From CAZPYD01 sp964590835 (GTDB lineage: Bacteria; Patescibacteriota; Minisyncoccia; JAHISW01; Tagabacteraceae): a stretch of DNA of 22,204 nucleotides. The notes beneath the pieces were generated by a model that saw only the letters and a list, made by a program, of their open reading frames with translations, was not told the DNA's origin and made no database searches. Each line of letters opens with the position of its first letter. Within the stretch, counting starts at the first letter, position 1. A program made the translations under genes and the position numbers. Location of the stretch: NCBI GenBank assembly GCA_964590835.1, contig CAZPYD010000011.1, positions 1 through 22,204 of the forward strand. Reading direction: 5' to 3'. Shown piece after piece: positions 1 to 8,553 of this stretch.

Positions 1-368
1 CCATAAAAGAAACCATAAAATTTGCAAAAAGCTTAGACTTAGATAATGCAACTTTTTTTATTACTTCACCTGTGCCTGGTACGCATCTTTTCAAAGTAGC
101 TTTAGAAAATGGACAGATAAATAAAAACACAAAATGGGAAGAATTTGCTCCACTAACAAACACGAAACCAGTACTTGTTCAAAACAACCTTACAGGAGAA
201 GAATTAATATATTGGCAAAAAAAAGCTTTCAGAGAATTTTATTTAAGACCCAAATATATCTGGCACAAAATAAAACAAATGAAGTCTAAAGAATCAATAA
301 AAAACATGCTTGCTGGGGTTAAAATTTTGTCTAGAATATTAATAAAATCAAAAAAGAATGACAACTAA
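1..368 (+). CDS. B12-binding radical SAM protein, C-terminal fragment (5' end outside window)
   Basis: The reading frame is open from base 3, so the gene starts upstream of the window; the GTG at 72 is an internal valine codon, not a start. What remains is about 121 residues. They begin just before the strand carrying PVPGTHLF, which corresponds to the PYPGTELY motif near the end of the radical SAM barrel in the family member at 7141-8553. Both proteins then share a similar tail (KAFREFYLRPKYI here, YAFRKFCLRPRYI there), so I call this a paralogue of that enzyme. The B12 domain and the CxxxCxxC iron-sulfur motif are not in the window, so the assignment rests on the tail alone. The stop lies 11 bases inside the next gene, so the two are probably co-translated. 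Confidence 0.72.
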   Translation, partial: IKETIKFAKSLDLDNATFFITSPVPGTHLFKVALENGQINKNTKWEEFAPLTNTKPVLVQNNLTGEELIYWQKKAFREFYLRPKYIWHKIKQMKSKESIKNMLAGVKILSRILIKSKKNDN

Positions 369-1266
369 AAAAATATTAAAAAAACTCTATCCATTAATCG
401 GTCTTTTAATTTTCTTTTGGATAATAAAAGATATAGATTTTGCATTATTCAAAACTGAAATAGGTAAAATAAATATCTGGTATCTACCAATTGCTGCTTT
501 GTTATATCTTCCTGTGATGTTTTTTAGGGCTTATCGATGGAAACTCCTAGTAAAAGCTCAGGGGCTAAAATATTCAATAAAAGAATCTTTCTTTATTACA
601 GGAGCCTCAACATTATTAGCATTAATTACTCCTGGAAGAGTAGGTGATTTTAGCAAAACTGCTTATCTTAAAAAAGAAGGTTATTCAATGGGAAAATCTA
701 TTTTAAGTAGTTTTTTAGAAAAGATTTTTGATCTGTCTTTTGTCGCAATCTTTTGCGCTATATCTATTTTATTCCTCCCTCTTTTACCTCAATTTAATAT
801 CAATTATTTATTTCTAATAGAATGGATATTAGCACTATTCATATTAACAATTTCTTTGGGAATTTTTTTCTATAAAAAAATAGAATTTATAAGAAATACT
901 ACAAACGATATTTGGAATGATTTAAAACTATACAAACCCTCTAAAATATCTTTTATTTTTTTTATCACTACAATAGGCTGGTTTATTTATTTCTTTATGA
1001 TCTATTTACTTGCAACAAGCATAGGATTAAATGAAACCATAAACTTTTTCTATATTTCATTTCTCGCGGCCTTCTCAATTTTTGCAGCACTCCTCCCAAT
1101 ATCAATAATGGGGTTTGGAACAAGAGAAGCCTTTTTTCTCTTTCTCCTTTCCCCTTTCGCCATTCAAAAAGAAACTATAATTGTTTTTTCTTTATTAATT
1201 ATGATTAATTATGTCAGCTTAGCACTAATTGGTTTATTCTGTTGGTTTAAAAAACCTCTTATCTAA
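358..1266 (+). CDS. Flippase-like integral membrane protein, LPG synthase TM-domain family
   Basis: A 302-residue protein with a short basic N-terminus and roughly eight hydrophobic segments. Two family motifs are visible: PGRVGDFSKTAYLKKEG at about residues 92-108, followed by the helix with E121, and a late P-x-G-F-G-T-R-E-A stretch near residue 255. These match the lysylphosphatidylglycerol-synthase membrane domain family (UPF0104; YbhN, AglD-like), which in MprF moves lipids between leaflets. There is no soluble aminoacyl-transferase domain, so it is not a complete MprF. The length is usual for stand-alone members. Its 5' end overlaps the radical SAM gene by 11 bases and its 3' end overlaps the convergent membrane transferase by 8. 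In this setting it may help translocate a lipid-linked sugar; that role is inferred. The substrate is unknown. Confidence 0.82.
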   Translation: MTTKKILKKLYPLIGLLIFFWIIKDIDFALFKTEIGKINIWYLPIAALLYLPVMFFRAYRWKLLVKAQGLKYSIKESFFITGASTLLALITPGRVGDFSKTAYLKKEGYSMGKSILSSFLEKIFDLSFVAIFCAISILFLPLLPQFNINYLFLIEWILALFILTISLGIFFYKKIEFIRNTTNDIWNDLKLYKPSKISFIFFITTIGWFIYFFMIYLLATSIGLNETINFFYISFLAAFSIFAALLPISIMGFGTREAFFLFLLSPFAIQKETIIVFSLLIMINYVSLALIGLFCWFKKPLI

Positions 1267-2938
1267 CGATATTTAAAAGAAAAGATTTTAGAAAAGAAAC
1301 TGGTTCTTTTTTTATTTCACCAACTTCTATGACTTCCACTTCAACAGAGGAAATTATTTCTTCTGTTAGTTTTTTATTATAACCATAAATATATTTCACT
1401 CCATATTTTTCAAAAACTTCTGTGAGCTTATCCTCTATTATTAGTTTCTCAATACTACTCCTTTTAAACACCACTATTGATTTATCTGATAAATAATTTA
1501 AAAGAACCGCGTTTTGTGTATGAATATCAACAGCTATTACATTACTATCTGCAATTTCAGAAATACTTTTTGAAACATTTTCAATTCTCTCTATCTCTGG
1601 TTTGCCATCATAAACTTTTCCAAACACAATATGGTCTGCCAAAACGATACTATATAACAAAGTAAAAATTAAAAAAGAAGATAAGATTATCTTTTTATCA
1701 AATTTAGAAATCAAATAAAATATACCAAGAGAAACGAGAAGCGGTATCGCCCATGAAAAATCCATCATATGAGTTCTGGAGACAAGAGTAATATAAGAGA
1801 GCAAAAACAAAATCCCCACGAACCAAAAGATAAAAAATTTAAAAAGATTTTCGTCTTTTTTCTTTAAGTAAAAGAAAAACCCAATAATAGCAAAAAATAA
1901 TACAAAAGGCCCTCCAGCCTCCTCCAAAGAAACAAAATACCCCAAGTGCCCAATAAACAAAATATCACCCAAAATTAATCTTTCCCACATTTTTATTTTC
2001 TTTTCTCCTGTATTCGCTAGAACTTTTTTCATTTTTAAAGACTCCACAAAACCAGCCGCTTTAATCTTTTGGTTATAACCACTCAAAAAAGATTCTCTTT
2101 CAAAATGATAAGTATATGGATCTGGATATAAATGTCCGTAGACAGAAAAGTCTGAAAAACTTTCTTCACTTCTTTTTTCTCCAAAAAGATCAATATAAGA
2201 ATTACCGCCCAAAAAATTAGGAATATAAAAAATTCCCAAAATTAAAACAATCGGTATAAATAGATAAACTAATTCTTTTTTCTTTTTATGATAAAGAAAG
2301 TAACCAAAAAGGATTGGTATCAACAGAAGAAATACCTCTCTTGCCATCGCCGATAAGACCAAAAACAATCCTGCTAAAATTAAAAATATTTTTAAGTAAG
2401 TACTTTGGTACGTACCCAGGTACTTACTTTTCAAAGCAAGAATAAAAAATAAGAAAAATAAAGACAAGAAAAATACTGCAAACTCGTAACTTCCTATTGA
2501 GTAAACTTGAAGCCAATTATATGGAAGCAGTGCATAAACTGCCGAAAAAAGCGCTGAAATTTTAAAACTAAACAGTCTATAAACAATAAAAGCAAAAATA
2601 ACTAGCGCTAAAGAATTTAAAAATATTGAAAACAAAACAAGCTCATTTGGATTCAAAACTCCAAAAACATTAAAAACTTTTGCATAAAGCTGTGCTGTAA
2701 ATTTGTTACCAACAGAAGATAACTCTCCTTCTTTTTCAACCAAAGAACTCGCCAAAAAAACATTCTGGTTATTCTCAAAACTATACAACCCTGTCTCACT
2801 TATACTTCTTGCCAGTGGTATCTGCTCTTTTATTTTATATGGCGCAGAACCCTTAAAAATAATTGGCGAATACCACACCAAAAACCCAAAAGAAAAAATC
2901 AGTACAAAAAATAAAGTTTTTAAAATATATTTTTTCAT
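1259..2938 (-). CDS. Multi-membrane GT-C-fold glycosyltransferase-like protein (GT39/ArnT-like)
   Basis: A 559-residue protein with an N-terminal membrane segment (about 5-25), an extracytoplasmic loop containing KEQIPLARSISETGLYS (about 37-53), then some ten further hydrophobic segments and a soluble C-terminal region of about 120 residues. This layout is typical of ArnT/PMT/DUF2029-type enzymes that use polyprenyl-phosphate sugars on the outer face of the membrane. The acidic pair usual in the first loop of GT39 enzymes is not clear here (KEQ instead), so catalytic activity is uncertain. It is the last gene of the minus-strand run beginning at 10334. Residues about 171-182, between two membrane segments, are encoded by a near-perfect 36-base palindrome (2394-2429). 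Its 3' end overlaps the convergent gene by 8 bases. Upstream, an AGG sits only about two bases from the ATG, so no useful Shine-Dalgarno is seen. Confidence 0.7.
   Translation of the reverse strand: MKKYILKTLFFVLIFSFGFLVWYSPIIFKGSAPYKIKEQIPLARSISETGLYSFENNQNVFLASSLVEKEGELSSVGNKFTAQLYAKVFNVFGVLNPNELVLFSIFLNSLALVIFAFIVYRLFSFKISALFSAVYALLPYNWLQVYSIGSYEFAVFFLSLFFLFFILALKSKYLGTYQSTYLKIFLILAGLFLVLSAMAREVFLLLIPILFGYFLYHKKKKELVYLFIPIVLILGIFYIPNFLGGNSYIDLFGEKRSEESFSDFSVYGHLYPDPYTYHFERESFLSGYNQKIKAAGFVESLKMKKVLANTGEKKIKMWERLILGDILFIGHLGYFVSLEEAGGPFVLFFAIIGFFFYLKKKDENLFKFFIFWFVGILFLLSYITLVSRTHMMDFSWAIPLLVSLGIFYLISKFDKKIILSSFLIFTLLYSIVLADHIVFGKVYDGKPEIERIENVSKSISEIADSNVIAVDIHTQNAVLLNYLSDKSIVVFKRSSIEKLIIEDKLTEVFEKYGVKYIYGYNKKLTEEIISSVEVEVIEVGEIKKEPVSFLKSFLLNIVR
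2394..2429. repeat. 36-base near-perfect palindrome inside a coding sequence
   Basis: The sequence is symmetric about 2411/2412. Its outer 10-base arms (AAGTAAGTAC at 2394-2403, GTACTTACTT at 2420-2429) are perfect, and its core is the palindrome TACGTA. Of 18 possible pairs, 16 are Watson-Crick, one is G-T (2404/2419) and one is a mismatch (2406/2417). It is 12 codons long. The host gene reads through it as SKYLGTYQSTYLK, a polar loop between two membrane helices. One of the other two frames on that strand would meet TAA at once. It is richer in G and C than its surroundings. It resembles protein-coding palindromic elements known from Rickettsia, but I saw no second copy in the window. Confidence 0.85.
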
Positions 2939-2953
2939 AACCTAAGTTATCTT

Positions 2954-3838
2954 TTATATTTTTTCAGCATACACACAAACAATATCAAACGGATTAACAT
3001 AAAAGCTTTTATTTGATAAATTTAAAGGTATTATATTGCTAGCAAAATTAATCAACCCAGAAGCTCTTTTGCTGTACAAAGAAAGCCTCCTAATAAACAA
3101 ATTTAGCGGAACATGTTTACCTATATATGACATTTTCTTAACTTTAAAACCATTTTTTCTCAATAAAATTTCTAATCCTTTTCTAGAGAAATAAAATAAA
3201 TGTTCTAGGTCTTTATAACCCATCCACTTGTCTCCCATTACTCTTGCCACAGCACTACCAACATCTGGTGTACTCATCACCAATAAGCCACCCCTTTTAA
3301 GTACACTAGAAAATAACCCTATCTGCTCAAAAGGATCAGAAACATGCTCTATGCAATCCCAACAAGTAACAACATCGAAATATCCTTTTGGATAAAAACC
3401 TCTCTCAAGAGTTCCAGATTTAACCTTATTACCCAGTTTTTGTGAGGCAATATCAATAGCGTGCTTTGATATATCAACACCACGCACATCCCATCCTCTC
3501 TCAGAGGCAGCTTCTAAAAAAAACCCAAAAGCACATCCAACATCAAGCATCTTACCTTTACTTAGATAACTTTTTTCTATACCTTTTAATCTTTTTACCG
3601 CTGTCTTTTTTATGTTTTCTTTATCTTTCTGATAATCATCATATCCGCAAGTTTGAGAACTTTCATTTTTAAAATAAGAACTATTATATATTTTTTCAAT
3701 ATCACCAAAAGAAGGTTGAGGAAACACAAACCTAGAAAAACAATCTTCACAATACCAAAAAATTCCAGAAAAGTTTTTATGATTTTTGTTAATTATATTA
3801 CTTGAATCACAAACAAGACATTCTTTGCAAATATTCAT
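2954..3838 (-). CDS. Class I SAM-dependent methyltransferase with N-terminal zinc ribbon
   Basis: A 294-residue protein. Residues 4-33 hold paired cysteines (C7xxC10 and C30xxC33), a small treble-clef or ribbon domain common at the front of surface-sugar methyltransferases. The Rossmann methyltransferase domain follows. Motif I is MLDVGCAFGFF at about 97-107, an acidic residue ends strand 2 (GVDIS, about 120-124), and a DVVTCWDCIEHVSDP stretch matches the family's motif around strand 4. The C-terminal third (YFSRKGLEILLRKNGFKV onwards) is usual for the Methyltransf_11/23 type. It probably O- or C-methylates a nucleotide sugar or lipid-linked glycan. Zinc-ribbon relatives act on TDP-sugars (TylC3/NovU type), but that substrate is not shown here. 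It lies 15 bases ahead of the membrane transferase and 3 bases after the YfhO-like gene. Confidence 0.85.
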   Translation of the reverse strand: MNICKECLVCDSSNIINKNHKNFSGIFWYCEDCFSRFVFPQPSFGDIEKIYNSSYFKNESSQTCGYDDYQKDKENIKKTAVKRLKGIEKSYLSKGKMLDVGCAFGFFLEAASERGWDVRGVDISKHAIDIASQKLGNKVKSGTLERGFYPKGYFDVVTCWDCIEHVSDPFEQIGLFSSVLKRGGLLVMSTPDVGSAVARVMGDKWMGYKDLEHLFYFSRKGLEILLRKNGFKVKKMSYIGKHVPLNLFIRRLSLYSKRASGLINFASNIIPLNLSNKSFYVNPFDIVCVYAEKI

Positions 3839-3841
3839 ATT

Positions 3842-6442
3842 TTATATTTTATTACTTACTACGACCGAAAACTCAAAAATATTTTCAAAAAAATATTTCC
3901 ATATTTCCCAATAAGAGTATTTAAAAGAAACATTATGTTTTCCTTCGGGCACCGAAACTCCCATATATATAGTAGCTATGTCATGTATATCAACTTCTTC
4001 ATTATCAATATATGCCTTCCAACCAGGAAGATTATTTTGAGAAAACACCAGCAATTTAGAGCCTTTTGCATCTGTCTCCAAAACAAGTAGGTTGTTTTTT
4101 CTTTGAATCAGTTTTATCCCCTCTTTGGTTATTATACCATCAGATTCTCTTAATTTTTTATTAAATTCTTCTAATTTGGTGTCTAAATATATTGATTCTT
4201 TTTGCCTTTCCGACAACACAACATCCTTACGAAAATCCTCACCAAGATCTTCAGTGGTTATTCCAATCTTAAATTCTTTAAGCCACTCTTCGTTTGTAAA
4301 ATAATACAAAGAACGAGCATCTTTATTTTTATACACAAAAACAGGAGCTTTTTTTGAAGTAACTTCTGTTTCAAATATCTTAGGAAAAATATCTTCATCT
4401 ATTGAGCTTGAACTCAATAGATATTTAATGTTTAAAAAATCCATGACTGGTTTGCGAGATTCAAAAATCTTTATTTTTGTTTCAAAGTTTGCATCAATAT
4501 TTTCTAATTTTTGCATTTGAGGCAAAGAGGCTGCACCTCCGATATAAGTAATAAATCTCGACATAGATTTGTTTGCCATTGGGTCACCCTCAAAATCAAC
4601 ACCTTCAATTCTAAAAAAAACATTTTTGTTAGGAAAAAGTAGTGCTGATTTTAAAATTGATTTTTCTAAAGTATTTTTATTTTGAGCAAGAGCATTTAAA
4701 GAAGTATATCTAAAAAATGAAAAAGCTCTTCCTTCCTCCTGGGTCTTGAGAAATTTAACCGTCTCTGGTTCCTTATTCAAAACAGACTCTTTCCCTGAAA
4801 AATCAAGAACTAAAGGAAAAAGAACTATCACAAAATTCAAAACAGTTATAAAAACCAGCATACTCAATAGTTCTTTAGGTTTGTTTTTTCTACTAAACGA
4901 ATACCGCAAAAAAACATAAGATATTACAAGAAACAAGAACGGTAATAAAAACCTAGGGTTTAGTATATCAAAAGTTCGAACAAGATCAGTAAATAATCTT
5001 GAAATATAATCATAATAAAATTCTTTAGCTAACTTACTGGTATTAGGATAAATTAAATTATCAAAATATATATTTAAAACCAATAAAACTTTATCTTTAA
5101 AAAAATAAAATAAAGTAGTCATAAAAACAGAAACTAAAGACAGTAAAAAAATAGAATATTTAAAAATTTTCATTAAAGCTTTAATTCTAAAGCTTTTCTT
5201 AACATCATCAAATTTATCCAACAAAATATCCAACCCAAACCCAACCAACACCGCAAATGAAAAAAAGGATACAAGCATCCATCTGCTAGCAGCTTGTAAA
5301 AGATTAATAATTGGTAAATGGTGTATCAACCAAAAAACAGGGGAACTATTAATAGATAAAAATAACCCAAACAAAAACAAATAAGAAAAAAATAAAATAA
5401 AGATTTTATTTTTATGTTGTTTTAAAAGACTTTTTTTTCTTTTAAGACTAAAGGCAATTAAAAATAAAAAAATAGGTATTATTCCCAAGTAACCAGAAAG
5501 ATGCGAGGCTGTCGGAAAAACAGAGAAGGGATAATTCAAATATGGCAACAGAATCCCCACTACATCATAAAAATGAAGTCCTCCCTGAACAGCCTCCCAA
5601 TGACTAAACTGCTCTATTCTTATTGACAACGGAAGATAAGCAAGGGTGGGAATAAGCTGAATTAAGCCAACCAAAGTACCAAAAGACACCATTAAAAAAT
5701 AAGCTATTGGTACCCTCATATATCTTCTAAAATGAGCTCTAAACAAATTTAAATATTTATCTTCGCTGTTTTTTTTATCTTCAAAAACTTCATAAAAAAC
5801 AAGAAACAAAGAAAAAATACCAGCTATAAATAAAAATTCAAACAAAAAATGCCAGAATGACGAAAACCAAACCAAAGCTATTGCTATTGATCCCGCAAAA
5901 ATACACAAAAAATACTTCCATCTTTTAGCATCTTTTGATTTCAACAGAAGAAAAAACAACAACGGCAACAAAAAGAAACTACTGGTAATACATAAGTCAA
6001 AAACATATGCCCACCAGTGACTAAAAGAAAAAACAACTCCTCCCATATAGCAACCCCAGAAACTTATCCTAAGTTTTTTCAAAAACAAAATAGTAAAAAA
6101 CCCAGATAGAACTATGTACAAAAAACTAAGCCAATTATAAACAAAAGAAACAGAAAAAAACTTCAATCCAAAATACAAAAAAGGGCTAAAAAAACCAGCG
6201 TTAACACTTACAAAAGTCGGGAAACCTGAAAACAAATAAGGATTCAATAAGATACTATCGTCAGTCAAAACGGCTTCTTTGTAGAAACTAAATTCTTGCT
6301 GAAAACGCTCAGCGTTAGTTAAAATAAAATTTTGTCCACCAATCAAAACAGGAGACAAAATAATAAAAATAGGAATAGCTATTAAAATAAATACCCCCCA
6401 CCAACTTTCACCAAATTTTTCTATTTTTCTCATTACTTTCAT
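3842..6442 (-). CDS. YfhO-like GT-C membrane glycosyltransferase
   Basis: An 866-residue protein, the usual size for YfhO. It has a first membrane helix (about 16-34), a loop with NAERFQQEFSFYKEAVL and NPYLFSGFPTF that matches the family's first extracytoplasmic loop, about a dozen hydrophobic segments to roughly residue 550, then a large extracytoplasmic region. That region ends in NNLPGWKAYIDNEEV and VPEGKHNVSFKYS, a characteristic YfhO C-terminal signature, before a final hydrophobic segment. In Bacillus subtilis YfhO works with the GT2 enzyme CsbB to glycosylate lipoteichoic acid; here a CsbB/GtrB-like GT2 lies three genes upstream in the same run. The acceptor in this organism is unknown. 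The start overlaps the upstream methyltransferase stop as ATGA. A 10-base-pair hairpin lies inside the gene at 4397-4422. Confidence 0.83.
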   Translation of the reverse strand: MKVMRKIEKFGESWWGVFILIAIPIFIILSPVLIGGQNFILTNAERFQQEFSFYKEAVLTDDSILLNPYLFSGFPTFVSVNAGFFSPFLYFGLKFFSVSFVYNWLSFLYIVLSGFFTILFLKKLRISFWGCYMGGVVFSFSHWWAYVFDLCITSSFFLLPLLFFLLLKSKDAKRWKYFLCIFAGSIAIALVWFSSFWHFLFEFLFIAGIFSLFLVFYEVFEDKKNSEDKYLNLFRAHFRRYMRVPIAYFLMVSFGTLVGLIQLIPTLAYLPLSIRIEQFSHWEAVQGGLHFYDVVGILLPYLNYPFSVFPTASHLSGYLGIIPIFLFLIAFSLKRKKSLLKQHKNKIFILFFSYLFLFGLFLSINSSPVFWLIHHLPIINLLQAASRWMLVSFFSFAVLVGFGLDILLDKFDDVKKSFRIKALMKIFKYSIFLLSLVSVFMTTLFYFFKDKVLLVLNIYFDNLIYPNTSKLAKEFYYDYISRLFTDLVRTFDILNPRFLLPFLFLVISYVFLRYSFSRKNKPKELLSMLVFITVLNFVIVLFPLVLDFSGKESVLNKEPETVKFLKTQEEGRAFSFFRYTSLNALAQNKNTLEKSILKSALLFPNKNVFFRIEGVDFEGDPMANKSMSRFITYIGGAASLPQMQKLENIDANFETKIKIFESRKPVMDFLNIKYLLSSSSIDEDIFPKIFETEVTSKKAPVFVYKNKDARSLYYFTNEEWLKEFKIGITTEDLGEDFRKDVVLSERQKESIYLDTKLEEFNKKLRESDGIITKEGIKLIQRKNNLLVLETDAKGSKLLVFSQNNLPGWKAYIDNEEVDIHDIATIYMGVSVPEGKHNVSFKYSYWEIWKYFFENIFEFSVVVSNKI
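4397..4422. repeat. Intragenic inverted repeat (10-bp stem, 6-base loop)
   Basis: The perfect arms ATCTATTGAG (4397-4406) and CTCAATAGAT (4413-4422) enclose CTTGAA. The site lies in the extracytoplasmic part of the YfhO-like gene and encodes part of KYLLSSSSIDED. The protein sequence is ordinary for that family, so the hairpin may be a by-product of codon choice. No T-run follows on either strand, so it is not a standard terminator. Confidence 0.5.
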
Positions 6443-7137
6443 TTTTTATTCTTACAAACTATAAAATTCAAAAAACACCAGTTTGGGTATGCAAAAAGCT
6501 TGTTTACAATTTTGTGCCACCAAACGACCTTGCTTGGGAAATAATATGTAAAGAAAGATAAAAAAGGAAAAGTTGGGAAAAGCCCATTAATTTTTTCTAT
6601 ATCAAAATTTTCTTTCTTAATAATTTTTTTATATTCAAAAATAGTTCTATCGCCTTTGTGTCTTTCCATTATTATTGAAGTTCTAATCAACCTACCCAAA
6701 AATAAAAAAGAAATACGAGAAGCAAAATGCGCAAGATTAGGCAAAGTTAAAATTAGTAGACCCTTTGGCTTTAAAATTCTTTTTATTTCTTTTAAGGCAA
6801 TTCGCTGTTCTTCAAAATCCAAATGCTCCAAGACATCCAAGCATAAAATAATATCAAAACTACTATCTTCAAATTCCGTCCCCAAAATATCTTTTTTTAA
6901 AACATTCTCTGATTCGTAATTAGCATCTGCACCAACTATATCATACCCTTTATTTTTAAACTTATTTACTAGTACTCCTTCACCACAACCTAAATCTAAA
7001 ATCTTTTTGTTTTTATTTACACCTGTAAAAAAATTTTTAATTAATTTTATTTTAGCCAAATATACAGGATAAAAAGGCCAATTTTTATCTAAATTTTTAT
7101 GATAATCTCCTTTTTGCTTATATTCACCGCTTTTCAT
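6439..7137 (-). CDS. Class I SAM-dependent methyltransferase
   Basis: A 232-residue single-domain enzyme. Motif I is ILDLGCGEGVL at about 46-56, the acidic end of strand 2 is in VGADANYE, motif IV is SFDIILCLDVLEHLDF, and LKPKGLLILTLPN forms the strand-5 turn. This is the Methyltransf_11/23 type often found in O-antigen and S-layer glycan loci. The C-terminal part is aromatic and hydrophobic (LFPTFPFLSFFTYYFPS), which could let it sit on the membrane near a lipid-linked substrate; that is inference. Its stop overlaps the next gene by four bases (ATGA), and it starts three bases after the radical SAM gene, so it probably acts in the same modification step or a neighbouring one. I see no Shine-Dalgarno before its ATG. 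Confidence 0.85.
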   Translation of the reverse strand: MKSGEYKQKGDYHKNLDKNWPFYPVYLAKIKLIKNFFTGVNKNKKILDLGCGEGVLVNKFKNKGYDIVGADANYESENVLKKDILGTEFEDSSFDIILCLDVLEHLDFEEQRIALKEIKRILKPKGLLILTLPNLAHFASRISFLFLGRLIRTSIIMERHKGDRTIFEYKKIIKKENFDIEKINGLFPTFPFLSFFTYYFPSKVVWWHKIVNKLFAYPNWCFLNFIVCKNKK

Positions 7138-7140
7138 AAT

Positions 7141-8553
7141 TTATATTTTTAAAATAGCCAATAAACCATTCCAGTATTTTTTTATATCAGAAAAATTTCT
7201 AATTTTTGATGCCCTTTGCAATATATATCTCGGCCTTAAACAAAACTTTCTAAAAGCATATTTTCTAATATTTTCAAGTTCTTTAAAATTTTTATATCCG
7301 TAAGGAAGAAAAGTGGCAAAATAGCCAGTTGACTTGTTCCAGTTTTCATTAAATCTCCCCCATTTCCCACTCTTTACTTGTTTATAAAGCTCTGTTCCCG
7401 GATATGGTGTCATAATATTAAATTTTATATAATCAGGATTTATCCTGCACGCCATCTTTATTGTTGCTTTGACTTTTTGCGGAGTCTCTTTTGGTAACCC
7501 TAAGATAAAATTAGCCCTTACTTCAATTCCTGCTTTTTTGGTCATTTTCATGACCCTTATTGAATCTTCAACTTTTATATTTTTATTTATTGCATCTAAA
7601 CACTCTTGGTCAAAACTCTCTATCCCATAAAAGATTGAATAACACCCGGCTTTTCTCATCAATTTCATTATTTCAAGATTCCCAGTATCAACTCTTCTTT
7701 CACAAGACCAGCTAACTTTAATCTTCTCTTTAATTATTTTATTACAAAATTCTTTAACCCATTCATCATTTAACCCCCACAAATCATCCCAAAAATTAAT
7801 ATTTTTTATTTTATACTCTTCAATCAAAAATTTTATTTCCTCTATTACCTTATCAACCGATTTTGCCCTATAACTTCTTCCCCACACATTTCGACTAGAA
7901 CAAAAAAGACAACCAAAAGGACAACCTCTGCTGACCATCATTGTCGTCATCGGCAGTTCTTTGTAGTGATGTGGGGATGGACGATATTTTTCTATTGGAA
8001 CTAGATGGCGTGCTGGCATTGGCAAAGAATTAATATCTTGAACAAAAGCCCTTTTCTCATTAACCACAATATCACCATTATTATTTTTAAATACCAAACC
8101 TTTCACATTACTAAACTGTCCTTTATTCTTTAAAACTTCAAGAAGATTTATTATGGTCTCTTCTCCTTCACCCATTACAATAAAATCTGCTTTTGTTTTT
8201 TTTAAAATATTTTCAGGCTCTATAACAGAATGCGGACCACCCAAACAAACAGAAGAACTACTAACTTCCTTTATGTGTTTTATATATTCAACTACACGAT
8301 GATAGTTTGATGTATTACAATAAATACCAATAAAATCCGGTTTATAATTTTTAACAAACTCCATTAAATTAGTTAAGGTGCTATTCAATAAATCCGAATC
8401 ATAAATCTTCACCTCATAACCTTCTTTTTCTAAGACAGCACCCAAAGAAAGAAGACCAAGTGGTGGCAAACAAGTACCTATCGCATCTAAGCCTTTACCG
8501 TAGCGTTCTTCCATTGGAAAAGGTGGGTAAATAAGGACTATCTTTTTAATCAT
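7141..8553 (-). CDS. B12-binding-domain radical SAM protein
   Basis: A 470-residue protein of usual length for the family. Residues 1-145 form a cobalamin-binding Rossmann domain (LPPLGLLSLGAVLEKEGYEV, then DFIGIYCNTSN, CLGGPHSVIEPE and DFIVMGEGEET). The DxHxxG motif is absent, as is common in this class. The radical SAM barrel follows, with the cluster cysteines C211, C215 and C218 in SRGCPFGCLFC. Later barrel strands include FYGIESFDQ, ILGLPKETP and PYPGTELY. Family members include class B methyltransferases and ring-rearranging enzymes that act on unactivated carbon, so a C-methylation or carbon-skeleton change of a sugar or lipid is plausible but not shown. It overlaps the upstream GT2 gene by 8 bases. 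Its tail resembles that of the fragment at 1-368, so the two are probably paralogues. Confidence 0.9.
   Translation of the reverse strand: MIKKIVLIYPPFPMEERYGKGLDAIGTCLPPLGLLSLGAVLEKEGYEVKIYDSDLLNSTLTNLMEFVKNYKPDFIGIYCNTSNYHRVVEYIKHIKEVSSSSVCLGGPHSVIEPENILKKTKADFIVMGEGEETIINLLEVLKNKGQFSNVKGLVFKNNNGDIVVNEKRAFVQDINSLPMPARHLVPIEKYRPSPHHYKELPMTTMMVSRGCPFGCLFCSSRNVWGRSYRAKSVDKVIEEIKFLIEEYKIKNINFWDDLWGLNDEWVKEFCNKIIKEKIKVSWSCERRVDTGNLEIMKLMRKAGCYSIFYGIESFDQECLDAINKNIKVEDSIRVMKMTKKAGIEVRANFILGLPKETPQKVKATIKMACRINPDYIKFNIMTPYPGTELYKQVKSGKWGRFNENWNKSTGYFATFLPYGYKNFKELENIRKYAFRKFCLRPRYILQRASKIRNFSDIKKYWNGLLAILKI

Noticed and set aside
72..368. A small 98-residue gene starting at the GTG at 72
   Set aside because: The frame is open to the left edge and the upstream residues continue the radical SAM barrel, so it is the tail of a larger gene.
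5172..5185. Perfect 14-base palindrome ATTAAAGCTTTAAT in the YfhO-like gene
   Set aside because: Short AT-rich palindromes are expected by chance in sequence of this composition, and nothing around it suggests a site.
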